Positions 21,192-27,700 of a stretch of DNA of 27,700 bases are shown piece after piece (the stretch's first letter is position 1; every line of letters begins with the position of its first letter). Both the position numbers and the translations under genes were made by a program. Under the pieces are notes generated by a model. The model was not told where the DNA came from and made no database searches. It saw only the letters and a program-made list of their open reading frames with translations. The DNA lies in contig JBJHDH010000037.1 of assembly GCA_050486445.1 (NCBI GenBank), positions 1-27,700 on the forward strand, written 5' to 3'. The DNA comes from Euryhalocaulis sp050486445 (GTDB lineage: Bacteria; Pseudomonadota; Alphaproteobacteria; Caulobacterales; Maricaulaceae).

Positions 21192-22040
21192 TCAGGATGG
21201 CTTGCGGAACACGAAGACCGACTGGTCGGTGTGGCCGCGCGTCCCCGGCGTGAACACCATCGTTGTCAGATCGTCGCCCGGATTGCGCAGAATCTGGCTG
21301 TCCTCGGCCAGCTCGAAGCCCGCCGCGGTCACCTCTTCCCGGATCACGGCCGGGTCGATGCGGTGCGCCGACTGGGTGTGTTCCAGGCCAGAACCGGCCG
21401 GGGCGTTATGATCGACGATGAAATAAATTCCGCCCGGCTTCAACGCGTCGAACACCTTCGCATTGAAGGCCGCGACATCGACATCGTTCAGCGGCAGGTC
21501 GTGATAATAGAGCACGATATGCACCGCATCGAGATCGGCGGGCAGCTCCATCTCGTTATAATCGACCACGATATAGTCGGCGTTGGCGTGCGCCTCGGCA
21601 AAGGCGCGGCTGGCCGCGCCGGCGCGCTCCTCGGTATAGGGCAGGTCATAGACATAGACGTGGCCATCTGGTCCCACGGCTTCGGCCAGCATCGTGGTGT
21701 AATACTGGCCGAACCCGGCGAATTCCACGATCCGGTCGCCTTCCTGCACGCGCGCGGCCATCAGCGTCTCGGCCGGCTTGCGCCCGATATCGCGCTCGGT
21801 CATTTGCTCTGTGCGCTCCGCCGATTCCACCGCGCGGCGGATATGCGCCGGCGCGTTCGCCGGAACCGCGTATTGCGCCGGTTCGGCGGCGGGTTCCTCG
21901 GCCGGGGCCGGCGCCTCGGCGGCGGCGGGCGCTTCGGCTTCGAGTTCGGCCTCCATGGCCGCCTGCTGTTCGCAGGCGGCGAGCGCCAGAGCGCCGATCG
22001 CCACAGTCGTGAAGACAACGCGGGTAAATACAACGCGCAT
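21192..22040 (-). CDS. Lipoprotein-type SAM-dependent methyltransferase-like protein
   Basis: From ATG 22040 (SD GGGAGG 8 nt upstream; the ATG at 22046 is too close to it) the product is 282 residues. It has a lipoprotein signal: basic MRVVFTR, hydrophobic core, lipobox LAAC with C23 and E24 next, so outer membrane sorting is likely. An Ala/Glu/Pro-rich linker follows (about 27-60), then a class-I methyltransferase fold: VQEGDRIVEFAGFGQYYTTM as motif I, HVYVYDLPYTEERAG as motif II, DAVHIVLYYHDLP and ALKPGGIYFIVDHNAPAGSG. It resembles the predicted-methyltransferase group often annotated COG4798, several of which are exported. The G-x-G-x-G loop is degenerate. SAM is not expected outside the cytoplasm, so catalysis is uncertain. 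Confidence 0.85.
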   Translation of the reverse strand: MRVVFTRVVFTTVAIGALALAACEQQAAMEAELEAEAPAAAEAPAPAEEPAAEPAQYAVPANAPAHIRRAVESAERTEQMTERDIGRKPAETLMAARVQEGDRIVEFAGFGQYYTTMLAEAVGPDGHVYVYDLPYTEERAGAASRAFAEAHANADYIVVDYNEMELPADLDAVHIVLYYHDLPLNDVDVAAFNAKVFDALKPGGIYFIVDHNAPAGSGLEHTQSAHRIDPAVIREEVTAAGFELAEDSQILRNPGDDLTTMVFTPGTRGHTDQSVFVFRKPS

Positions 22041-22143
22041 GACCATATCCTCCCTCGGTCCGCCGAAAAAACGCGATAAACAAAACCTGGGCGTTCTTAT
22101 AGCGGATTTGCCCGCCCAGCCCCAGCGCCCGGAAGCCCGGAGA

Positions 22144-22914
22144 TCAGGCCATTTCGGCCATCACAGCCTCGGACACCTGCGAGTTTTCATAGACGTTCTG
22201 CACGTCGTCCAGATCTTCCAGCGCGTCGATCATGCGCAGCAGCGTGGTCGCCTTTTCCGCGTCCAGATCGATCCGGTTCTGCGGGCGCCAGATCAGCTTT
22301 TGCGATTTCGGTTCTCCGAACGCGGCGGTCAGCGTCTCGGCGACCGCGCCAAGATCGTCGCGCGCGGTATAGACGACATGCTCGCCCGGCTCGCGCTCAT
22401 CGGGATCGCCGGGCTCAAAGCTCACATCTTCCGCGCCGGCCTCGATGGCGGCCTCCAGCACGGTCTCTTCGCCGCCCACGCTTTCGTCAAAGAGGATTTC
22501 GCCAACCTGGTCGAACATGAAGGCGACCGAGCCGGTCTCGCCCAGATTGCCGCCATTCTTGCTGAACGCGGCGCGCACGTCGGCGGCGGCGCGGTTGCGG
22601 TTGTCGGTCGAGACCTCGACGATCACCCCGACCCCGCCCGGGCCAAAGCCCTCATAGCGGACATCCTCATAGGTCTCGGCGCCGGCGCCGAACGCCTTGT
22701 CGATGGCGCGCTGGATATTGTCCTTGGGCATGGACTGGCCCTTGGCGTTGGCGATGGCCAGGCGCAGGCGCGGATTGAAGGCCGGGTCGCCATTGCCGCC
22801 CATCTTGGCGGCGATGGTGATCTCCTTGCTGAGTTTGGAGAACAGCTTGGAGCGCGCAGCGTCCTGACGCCCCTTGCGGTGCATGATATTCTTGAACTGC
22901 GAATGGCCGGCCAT
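22144..22914 (-). CDS. YebC/PmpR-family transcriptional/translational regulator
   Basis: A 256-residue cytoplasmic protein of the YebC family, whose members act as DNA-binding regulators or, in newer work, assist ribosomes at polyproline stretches. The start MAGHSQFKNIMHRKGRQDAA and KLFSKLSKEITIAAKMGGNG, NPRLRLAIANAKGQSMPKDN and YEGFGPGGVGVIVE are all signature segments. The ATG at 22914 is the standard start; the frame is open to 23058 but that part crosses the intergenic repeat. It lies between the secreted hypothetical protein and the lipoprotein methyltransferase. Its position near a YmdB-type gene resembles other alphaproteobacterial genomes, where ymdB and yebC are close. Confidence 0.95.
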   Translation of the reverse strand: MAGHSQFKNIMHRKGRQDAARSKLFSKLSKEITIAAKMGGNGDPAFNPRLRLAIANAKGQSMPKDNIQRAIDKAFGAGAETYEDVRYEGFGPGGVGVIVEVSTDNRNRAAADVRAAFSKNGGNLGETGSVAFMFDQVGEILFDESVGGEETVLEAAIEAGAEDVSFEPGDPDEREPGEHVVYTARDDLGAVAETLTAAFGEPKSQKLIWRPQNRIDLDAEKATTLLRMIDALEDLDDVQNVYENSQVSEAVMAEMA

Positions 22915-23003
22915 GTTCGCCCTCTTGCAGTCCGCCGGCGCGGGCGCCGCGCGGCGGAAATCGAGCGGCTGCATAGCCGAGCGCGCCCGTGTTTCACAAT
23001 CCC

Positions 23004-23063
23004 TAGAGCGCCGGGCGAAAAAGTGGAAACCGGTTTTTCGCATAACCGGCGCGACCACTCATA
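23004..23063. repeat. Intergenic nested palindrome, copy B
   Basis: Begins CTAGAGCGCCGGG and contains CGAAAAAGTGGAAACCGGTTTTTCG, whose ends pair (CGAAAAA / TTTTTCG), then CCGGCGCG pairing back towards the start. It has the same plan as copies A and C but a diverged outer arm. It lies upstream of the yebC start and is directly followed by a second palindrome. Confidence 0.65.
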
Positions 23064-23065
23064 AT

Positions 23066-23107
23066 CTATAGCATCGGGCGATTCAGCCGTTTCACCCGAT
23101 GCTGTAG
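23066..23107. repeat. Second palindrome beside copy B
   Basis: A 13-bp stem, CTATAGCATCGGG (23066-23078) against CCCGATGCTGTAG (23095-23107) with one G-T type mismatch, encloses a 16-nt loop. It lies 28 bp after the stop of the secreted hypothetical gene. No T-run follows on either strand, so it is not a classical intrinsic terminator, though it could protect a 3' end. Confidence 0.55.
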
Positions 23108-23135
23108 CCCGGATTCGGCCAGGCGTCGGACGGTC

Positions 23136-23912
23136 CTAATCCAGAATGGCTTCGCAGCCGCGCTCCCCGGCCGCCTCGCCATAAGCGGCGCGGATATTGG
23201 CGTCGGCGCGGGCGATGATCTGGGCCGGGGTCAGCTCTTCGGGCGCATCGTCCGTCCGGGCGACCGGCGCGGGCATGCCCGCCTTGATCATCATGCCGAT
23301 AAAGGCGGTCTCTACCTCGTGCGAGATTTCAACGACGGCGACGCGCAGCGCCTCGGCGCGCGGGTCCGGCGTATCGGCGAACGCGCCGTCGGCGACCATG
23401 GCGGAAGAAACGCCATACATCATGCCATCCGCGACATCGAGTAGTACGGCCGCGCCTGCCGCCCGCGCCGGCGTGTCGGGATTCTCGCCGTCGAATGGGG
23501 GAAACAGGCGCAGCGCCTGGATGGCGCGGGGATCGGGCGCCGGGTCGTAGGCAAGCTCGTAGACGATAACAAAGTCCAGCGCCTGCGCGCGCGCATCGTC
23601 CCGGATATCGGCCATCACCCGGACAGGGTCGGAAGACGATGTGTCCAGCACGAAGACGGTGCGGCCCACCGCGTCGCCCAGAAGGTCGATGGCGTCGTCC
23701 CAGAGCTGGCCTTCGGCGACCGGGATCGGCGTCGCCGCGCCGGCGTCGATGCGCGTCAGACCGACACAGACCGGAAACTCGATCTCCGGCTCCTCCGCCG
23801 CGAAGACGATGACGTCCAGCGCATCCGTTTCGCCGCGCGCCGCCGCCGTCATGACAGCTCCAGCCAGAAGAACGGCCGCGCCCGCGCTCGCCATTGCCGC
23901 CATCCTGCTCAT
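23136..23912 (-). CDS. Hypothetical secreted protein
   Basis: I do not recognise the family. From ATG 23912 (purine-rich AGGGAACAGGA just upstream) the product is 258 residues. An N-terminal signal peptide is clear: MSRMAAMASAGAAVLLAGAV then MTAAARG, with cleavage likely near residue 27. The mature part is acidic (many D and E), begins TDALDVIVFAAEEPEIEFPV, contains one cysteine there and one near the C-terminus (ERGCEAILD) that could form a disulfide, and has a mixed alpha/beta look. The frame is open to 23990 but that would bury the signal peptide. It lies between a YmdB-type gene and yebC, separated from each by non-coding DNA with palindromes on the yebC side. Confidence 0.75.
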   Translation of the reverse strand: MSRMAAMASAGAAVLLAGAVMTAAARGETDALDVIVFAAEEPEIEFPVCVGLTRIDAGAATPIPVAEGQLWDDAIDLLGDAVGRTVFVLDTSSSDPVRVMADIRDDARAQALDFVIVYELAYDPAPDPRAIQALRLFPPFDGENPDTPARAAGAAVLLDVADGMMYGVSSAMVADGAFADTPDPRAEALRVAVVEISHEVETAFIGMMIKAGMPAPVARTDDAPEELTPAQIIARADANIRAAYGEAAGERGCEAILD

Positions 23913-24038
23913 GGTCCTGTTCCCTTGCACGTCTGTGTTCCGGACGGGTTTTCTGGTCCACGAGTCCAGATGTGCCCGCCCCGCCCGCATGGCAATAGCG
24001 GACAGGCTGCCATGCGGTTCCCCGATATCAGCCCGGCG

Positions 24039-24860
24039 TCAGCCCTGTGGCCGGCTTGGCTCCACGCCCGGGCCCAGACGGATCGGCGCGCAGCGCACCG
24101 CCAGCCCGGTGGAATCGTCGGTCTCCACATACAGGCCGCAGGCCGCGCCCTCGCCCCCGGCCGGCTGGAACCGCGCCTGACGGATGCGCGAGGTGAAGCG
24201 TTGCAAAGGCTCGGCCTTGTCCATGCCCAGCACCGAATCATAGTCGCCGCACATGCCGATATCAGTGATATAGGCCGTGCCGCCGGGCAGGATGCGGGCG
24301 TCGGCGGTGGGCGTATGGGTGTGCGTGCCGATCACGGCGCTGACGCGGCCGTCGCAGAATACGCCCATCGCCTGTTTTTCGCTGCTTGCCTCGGCGTGCA
24401 TGTCGATGATCGCGGCGTCGCACGCTTCTCCCAGCGGACAGGCGGCCAGCTCGCGCTCCACGGCGTCGAACGGATCGTTCAGCGATTCCATGAACACGCG
24501 GCCCAGCAGGTTCACCACCAGAACCCGGCGGCCGGATACGGTCTCGAACAGATGCGCGCCGCGCCCTGGCGCGCGGGCCAGCGCGGGGTAATTGGCCGGG
24601 CGCAGCAGGCGCGGCTCGCGCACGATATAGGTGAGCGCCTCCGGCTGGTCCCAGCTGTGATTGCCGAGCGTGATGGCGTCGGCGCCGGCGGCGAACAATT
24701 CTTCCGCAGCGCGTTCGGTCACGCCGAATCCGCCCGCGGCGTTCTCGCCGTTCACCACCACGAAATCCAGATCGAGCGATTCGCGCAGCTCCGGCGCATG
24801 GCGCGCAAAGGCGCGCCGTCCCGCTTTGCCGACCACGTCTCCGAATACCGCGATGCGCAT
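24039..24860 (-). CDS. YmdB-type metallophosphoesterase (TIGR00282 family)
   Basis: A cytoplasmic binuclear-metal phosphodiesterase; Bacillus YmdB hydrolyses 2',3'-cyclic nucleotides and affects development and biofilm decisions. From ATG 24860 the product is 273 residues, the family's length. Metal-site motifs are FGDVVGKAGRR (D8), VVNGENAAGGFG (E39, N40), TLGNHSWD (N67, H68), IIDMHAEASSEK and VIGTHTHTPTADARILPGGT (paired histidines). The motif order is complete, so activity is expected. An upstream extension to 24986 is open but lacks family character. In many alphaproteobacteria a 5-formyltetrahydrofolate cyclo-ligase gene precedes it; it is not here. Confidence 0.92.
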   Translation of the reverse strand: MRIAVFGDVVGKAGRRAFARHAPELRESLDLDFVVVNGENAAGGFGVTERAAEELFAAGADAITLGNHSWDQPEALTYIVREPRLLRPANYPALARAPGRGAHLFETVSGRRVLVVNLLGRVFMESLNDPFDAVERELAACPLGEACDAAIIDMHAEASSEKQAMGVFCDGRVSAVIGTHTHTPTADARILPGGTAYITDIGMCGDYDSVLGMDKAEPLQRFTSRIRQARFQPAGGEGAACGLYVETDDSTGLAVRCAPIRLGPGVEPSRPQG

Positions 24861-25018
24861 CTGCTTTCGATTAGGACGCCAGGTGAAGAGAGTCGAGCGC
24901 CAGTCTCTGCGGATTTTCTTGTGCCCTCTTGGCCGCCACATTTTGGCCGCAATATCACACTGTTGCGCATAAGAGACAGCACCCAATGATCGTCAGCCTG
25001 AGATGGTTTCTCCGTAGA

Positions 25019-25036
25019 ACCGGAGCGCGCTCCGGT
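25019..25036 (+). repeat. Perfect 18-bp palindrome in the outer membrane protein leader
   Basis: ACCGGAGCGCGCTCCGGT is fully self-complementary. An upstream CTCCG (25010-25014) can pair with CGGAG inside it, so two alternative stems compete. It is 79-96 nt before the ATG at 25115, and a second imperfect stem (CCAG-t-CCGG / CCGG-c-TGG) follows at about 25045-25065. It may be an operator or a structured 5' leader. Confidence 0.4.
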
Positions 25037-25114
25037 CCATTACTCCAGTCCGGCGGGCCGGCTGGTCCGCAATAACAAGGCGGGTCCGGCTCGCCACGAT
25101 TAGGGAGAACAGGA

Positions 25115-25603
25115 ATGATGAAGCTTGCTATGGCCTCCGCGGTTGCGCTGGCGGCTCTGGGGGGCGCGGCGCATGCCCAGGGCTATGTGAACGGCGGCAT
25201 CCAGTATCTGGAAGACTCGGAAATTTGGTCCGGCCTGGTCCGCGGCGGCGCCGACATCGGTCCGAATTTCGGACTGGAAGCCGAAGGCGCCATGGGCTTC
25301 AAGAGCGGCACGCCGGTCGCCGGCACGTCGGTCAAGCTGAAGCATCTGCTGGGCGGTTTCGCCCGCCTGCGTGCGCCGCTGGGCCCGAATGTCGAAGGCT
25401 TTGTCCGCGGCGGTTACTACACCGCCCGTATGTCGGCCACGACGGCCGGCGTGACGGTTTCCGGCAGCGATGACGATTTCGCTGGCGGCGCGGGCGTGCA
25501 GTTCAACATGGGCGCCAATAGCGGCATCCGCATTGACTACACGAACTATGGCTTCAGCGGCTCGGGCCATTCCGGCTCGCTGGCCTATGTGATGCGCTTC
25601 TAG
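25115..25603 (+). CDS. Small outer membrane beta-barrel protein
   Basis: The 162-residue product has a signal peptide (MMKLAMASAVALAALGGAAH, then AQ, cleavage after A-x-A near residue 21) and a mature part of about 140 residues with alternating hydrophobic/polar strands: YVNGGIQYLED, SGLVRGGADIGPNFGLEAEG, VKLKHLLGGFARLRAPLG, VEGFVRGGYYTARMS, FAGGAGVQFNMG, GIRIDYTNYGFSG and SLAYVMRF. About eight strands and a C-terminal phenylalanine are the hallmarks of an OmpX/OmpA-type eight-stranded barrel inserted by BAM. AGGGAG lies 7 nt before the ATG. It stands alone, on the plus strand, with a structured upstream region and a strong terminator, fitting an abundant stable mRNA. Ligand unknown. Confidence 0.88.
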   Translation: MMKLAMASAVALAALGGAAHAQGYVNGGIQYLEDSEIWSGLVRGGADIGPNFGLEAEGAMGFKSGTPVAGTSVKLKHLLGGFARLRAPLGPNVEGFVRGGYYTARMSATTAGVTVSGSDDDFAGGAGVQFNMGANSGIRIDYTNYGFSGSGHSGSLAYVMRF

Positions 25604-25628
25604 GACACAGTTGTCTCTGTCCGCGTCC

Positions 25629-25663
25629 TGCGCCCCGCTCTCTGAGCGGGGCGCATTTTTTTT
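25629..25663 (+). terminator. Intrinsic terminator of the outer membrane protein gene
   Basis: TGCGCCCCGCTC (25629-25640) and GAGCGGGGCGCA (25644-25655) form a perfect 12-bp stem with a 3-nt loop, followed by eight T. It is 26 nt after the stop codon of the beta-barrel gene and is oriented for the plus strand only. Confidence 0.95.
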
Positions 25664-25709
25664 GCGCTATGGGGCCATTTCCGTTCGGGCAGGCTCTGGC
25701 TTTTTATTT

Positions 25710-25763
25710 TATCGCGTTTTCGAACCGAAAAAGCGGCGCCCACTTTTTCTGAAAACGCTCTAG
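25710..25763. repeat. Intergenic nested palindrome, copy C, overlapping the mgtE stop
   Basis: On the minus strand it begins CTAGAGCGTTTTC, continues AGAAAAAGTGGGCGCCGCTT and ends GAAAACGCGAT; the GCGTTTTC / GAAAACGC arms pair perfectly. It shares the AGAGCGTTTTC start with copies A and B. The TAG of mgtE (25762-25760) is part of the CTAGAGCG edge, so the repeat defines the end of that gene. Confidence 0.7.
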
Positions 25764-27076
25764 CCAAACAGAATCATGGTTGCGATCGAGAAATAGATCA
25801 CCACGCCTGCCGCGTCGGCGATCGAGGTAACCAGCGGCGCGCTGGCCGTGGCCGGGTCCATGTTGAAGCGCGACAGGATGAACGGCAGGCTCATGCCGAT
25901 CAGGCTGCCGGTCACGACAATGACGATCATGGAGAGCGCCACGACCAGCGCGATGTCCGGCCCGCCCCGGAACAGGCCGATGCCCGAAACCGCCAGCGCC
26001 ATGCTGGCCCCCAGCATTCCGGCCACCAGCGCCTCGCGTCCCAGCATCCGGCCCCAGTCGCGCGAGCGCACGTCGCCCGTCGCCATCGCACGCACCATCA
26101 ATGTCGAGGCCTGCGAGCCGGCGTTGCCGCCAGACGCGATCAGCAGCGGCAGGAAGAAAATCAACGCCAGATGCGCGGCGATCGTGTCCTCGAAATAGGC
26201 GATGCCGACACCCGACAGCAGGTTTCCGAACACCAGCAGCAGCAGCCAGAAAATCCGCGCGCGATACAGCGTCACCATGCCGGCGCTGCGCAGCGACTGG
26301 TTCAGCGCGCCGCTGGCGCCCAGCTTCTGAAAGTCCTCGGTCGCCTCTTCCTCAAGTGTGTCGATAGCGTCGTCATGGGTGACGATGCCGATCAGATGAT
26401 GGTCGTGATCCACCACCGGGATGGCGATCAGATCGTATTTGGCGATGGCGCGCGCCACCGCTTCCTGGTCCTCATCGACCAGAACGTGGATCGGGTTCTC
26501 CTCCATCAGGCTGGAGACCGGCGTATCCGGATCGGCCAGGATCAGGGTTTGCAGCCGGATCGAACCGATCAGCCGCCGGTCGCGGTCCACCACATAGGTG
26601 CGATAGATCGTCTCCTTGTCCGGCGCCTCGTGGCGAAGCTGCTCGATGGCGCGCCGCGCGGTCAGCAGCGGCGACAGCGTGGCGTAGTCCGAGGTCATGA
26701 TCGCCCCGGCCGTGCCCTCCTCATAGGCGGCGAGCCGGCGGATATTCTCGCGCTCCATATGCGCCAGACCCGGCAGCAGCTTTTCCTGCTGTTCCTCGGA
26801 AAGCCGGTTGAACACGTCGGCGCGATCGTCCGCGTCCATGCGGGTGATGAGGGCGGAAACCTCCTTGCGGCTCATCGCGTCGATCAGCGGCCCCTGCGCC
26901 GCCGGATCCAGATAGCCGAACACCTCGGCCTGAACGTCCAGCTCCAGCGGACGCAGCACCGCCAGCGCGCGGCCCGGCGGAACTTCCGACAGCAGCGCCG
27001 CGATGTCGGCGGGGTGCGCGTCGGGACCGAGCGTCAGGGCCGCCTCATCTGTATCCGGGGCGTCGGTTGTCGCCAT
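25760..27076 (-). CDS. mgtE: Magnesium transporter MgtE
   Basis: MgtE is a homodimeric Mg2+ channel gated by its cytoplasmic domains. The 438-residue product has the full order: an N-terminal superhelical domain (about 20-125, DIAALLSEVPPGRALAVLRP ... MDADDRADVFNRLSEEQQEK), two CBS domains (about 125-255, with TAGAIMTSDYATLSPLLTAR and DEDQEAVARAIAKYDLIAIP), the connecting helix, and a five-helix membrane domain (about 285-438). LLIASGGNAGSQASTLMVRA and the pore segment ending PLVTSIADAAGVVIYF with its conserved aspartate are diagnostic. The stop codon is supplied by an intergenic repeat. A separate CorC-like gene lies at 5179. No Mg2+ riboswitch is evident upstream. Confidence 0.95.
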   Translation of the reverse strand: MATTDAPDTDEAALTLGPDAHPADIAALLSEVPPGRALAVLRPLELDVQAEVFGYLDPAAQGPLIDAMSRKEVSALITRMDADDRADVFNRLSEEQQEKLLPGLAHMERENIRRLAAYEEGTAGAIMTSDYATLSPLLTARRAIEQLRHEAPDKETIYRTYVVDRDRRLIGSIRLQTLILADPDTPVSSLMEENPIHVLVDEDQEAVARAIAKYDLIAIPVVDHDHHLIGIVTHDDAIDTLEEEATEDFQKLGASGALNQSLRSAGMVTLYRARIFWLLLLVFGNLLSGVGIAYFEDTIAAHLALIFFLPLLIASGGNAGSQASTLMVRAMATGDVRSRDWGRMLGREALVAGMLGASMALAVSGIGLFRGGPDIALVVALSMIVIVVTGSLIGMSLPFILSRFNMDPATASAPLVTSIADAAGVVIYFSIATMILFG

Positions 27077-27271
27077 GATAATGATCCTCGATGCCGCTCA
27101 GGATGGCGCCACGCCCGTCCCGGAGCGGCCCGGCCGTGAGCGCGCGCAAAATGCTCTGTCAGGTGCGCGCAGTCGAGCCACCCGGCGGTGATTTGCTGCG
27201 TCCGGCAGATTTGTCATCGAAACATCACGCAAGCCCGGCATGAGGGCGGTCTGGGCCGTGTAATTATGTTC

Positions 27272-27300
27272 TTGCGACGCATTCGCAAATCAGGCATAAA
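27272..27300 (+). promoter_or_regulatory. Putative promoter with overlapping inverted repeat
   Basis: TTGCGA (27272-27277) and CATAAA (27295-27300) are 17 bp apart, with a predicted start near 27307. The -35 box is one arm of TTGCGA-cgcat-TCGCAA (27272-27288), a possible operator. It would drive a leader of about 160 nt before ATG 27467. Confidence 0.5.
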
Positions 27301-27312
27301 GAACGCGCCTGC

Positions 27313-27453
27313 TTCGCCGTCTTGCGGCGAACGCCGCCCGGCCGGTTCCGCCTCCCTCGGACCGGCCGGGCATGCGGCCTCAAGGGTCAATCCGGTGGGG
27401 CTGCCCGAACGGGCGAAGAAGGCGCCACGATTTGCAGGGGACGCGTCCCTGCA
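27313..27453 (+). other. Three consecutive leader hairpins before the 77-residue gene
   Basis: Stem 1: TTCGCCG / CGGCGAA (27313-27331). Stem 2: GCCCGGCCGG / CCGGCCGGGC (27336-27345 with 27362-27371), extended by a T-A and two C-G pairs. Stem 3: TGCAGGG / CCCTGCA (27433-27453), ending at the first base of the CAGGAG ribosome-binding site region. No known riboswitch class was recognised. Confidence 0.4.
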
Positions 27454-27466
27454 CAGGAGCCTCAGC

Positions 27467-27700
27467 ATGGCCTTGCTCGCCGACCGTTTCTTCCCGGACA
27501 CAGAGACCGATCCCGCCTGGACGGCGGACCGCCGCGCCGGTGTGGAATGGGCGGCGCGCGACTGGCTGGAGACCCAGGCCCGTGTGGCCGGTTTCTGGCG
27601 TGACATGGTGGCGGACGCCGATGGCGATCTGGCGCTCGTTCGCGCGCTCGACGCTCACCGCGAATTCCTGATGACAGCCGCGGGCGCGGAAGAAGACTGA
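27467..27700 (+). CDS. Small hypothetical protein (77 residues)
   Basis: ATG 27467 is preceded by AGGAG at 8 nt, and the TGA is the last codon of the window. The product is acidic and helical: MALLADRFFPDTETDPAWTA, then DRRAGVEWAARDWLETQARV, AGFWRDMVADADGDLALVRA, ending in EED. Four tryptophans and no cysteine, membrane segment or signal peptide are seen. The codon pattern fits a real gene, unlike the upstream extension of the frame to 27188. I do not recognise a family. A promoter and a structured leader precede it. It is transcribed divergently from mgtE. Confidence 0.7.
   Translation: MALLADRFFPDTETDPAWTADRRAGVEWAARDWLETQARVAGFWRDMVADADGDLALVRALDAHREFLMTAAGAEED

Larger units (their letters stand above)
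27077..27466. other. 390-bp intergenic region between mgtE and the 77-residue gene
   Basis: No protein gene was supported here; open frames crossing it lack codon character and family features. The left half (27077-27260) is the mgtE upstream side with no clear promoter by eye. The right half carries a plus-strand promoter (27272-27300) and a leader with three hairpins. Confidence 0.6.

Noticed and set aside
24861..25114. 6S RNA near the YmdB-type gene
   Set aside because: 6S often lies near the folate cyclo-ligase and zapA in alphaproteobacteria, but neither gene is here and no long central bubble could be drawn.

Overview
The window is a GC-rich, gene-dense chromosomal segment of an alphaproteobacterium, most likely from the Caulobacterales/Hyphomonadaceae side of the class. 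The main evidence is a GcrA cell-cycle regulator, an alpha-type Fur without CxxC zinc cysteines, and the linked blocks miaB-phoH-ybeY-corC-lnt-XRE-metK-trmB and rimP-nusA. Nearly all genes lie on the minus strand. No tRNA, rRNA, CRISPR array, phage or insertion sequence was recognised. Assignments rest on reading motifs by eye; no database was searched.

Region 1 (1-8940, minus) is a housekeeping block. A continuous series (miaB, phoH, ybeY, corC-like, lnt) shares 4-bp overlaps or gaps of a few bases, then comes an XRE regulator and metK, which ends at an intrinsic terminator. trmB follows. rimP-nusA has its own well-formed promoter (921-949), but a strong intrinsic terminator (851-885) lies between that promoter and rimP, so the operon may be controlled by attenuation.

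Region 2 (8941-10680) looks like an accessory insertion between fur and miaB: a plus-strand BrnT/BrnA toxin-antitoxin pair, a truncated ParD-like antitoxin remnant, and a cupin gene downstream of fur. A palindrome before fur may be its own operator.

Region 3 (10678-14403) holds rimI-tsaB (ATGA overlap), a RutE-type nitroreductase, a divergent CitE-like lyase plus ArsC pair, and gcrA. DnaA-box-like sites and repeated short motifs lie upstream of gcrA.

Region 4 (14613-19993) runs from an orphan ABC-2 permease into argD, hslO, thiE and a Sel1-repeat secreted protein. argD/hslO, hslO/thiE and thiE/sel1 are joined by stop/start overlaps (TTGA, ATGA and apparently CTGA), followed by a PNPOx-like flavoprotein.

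Region 5 (20119-27700) holds a host-attachment-family protein, a 596-bp stretch with an SD-sequestering hairpin and a 23-codon ORF, a lipoprotein-type methyltransferase, a YebC-family regulator, an unknown secreted protein, a YmdB-type phosphoesterase, a small beta-barrel outer membrane protein with a textbook terminator, mgtE, and a 77-residue protein behind a structured leader. Three copies of one nested palindromic intergenic repeat lie in this region; one supplies the mgtE stop codon.

The most interesting unexplained items are the structured 20783-21085 stretch, the possible rimP-nusA attenuator, the intergenic repeat family, the decayed TA site, and the apparent absence of a standard start codon for the Sel1 protein.
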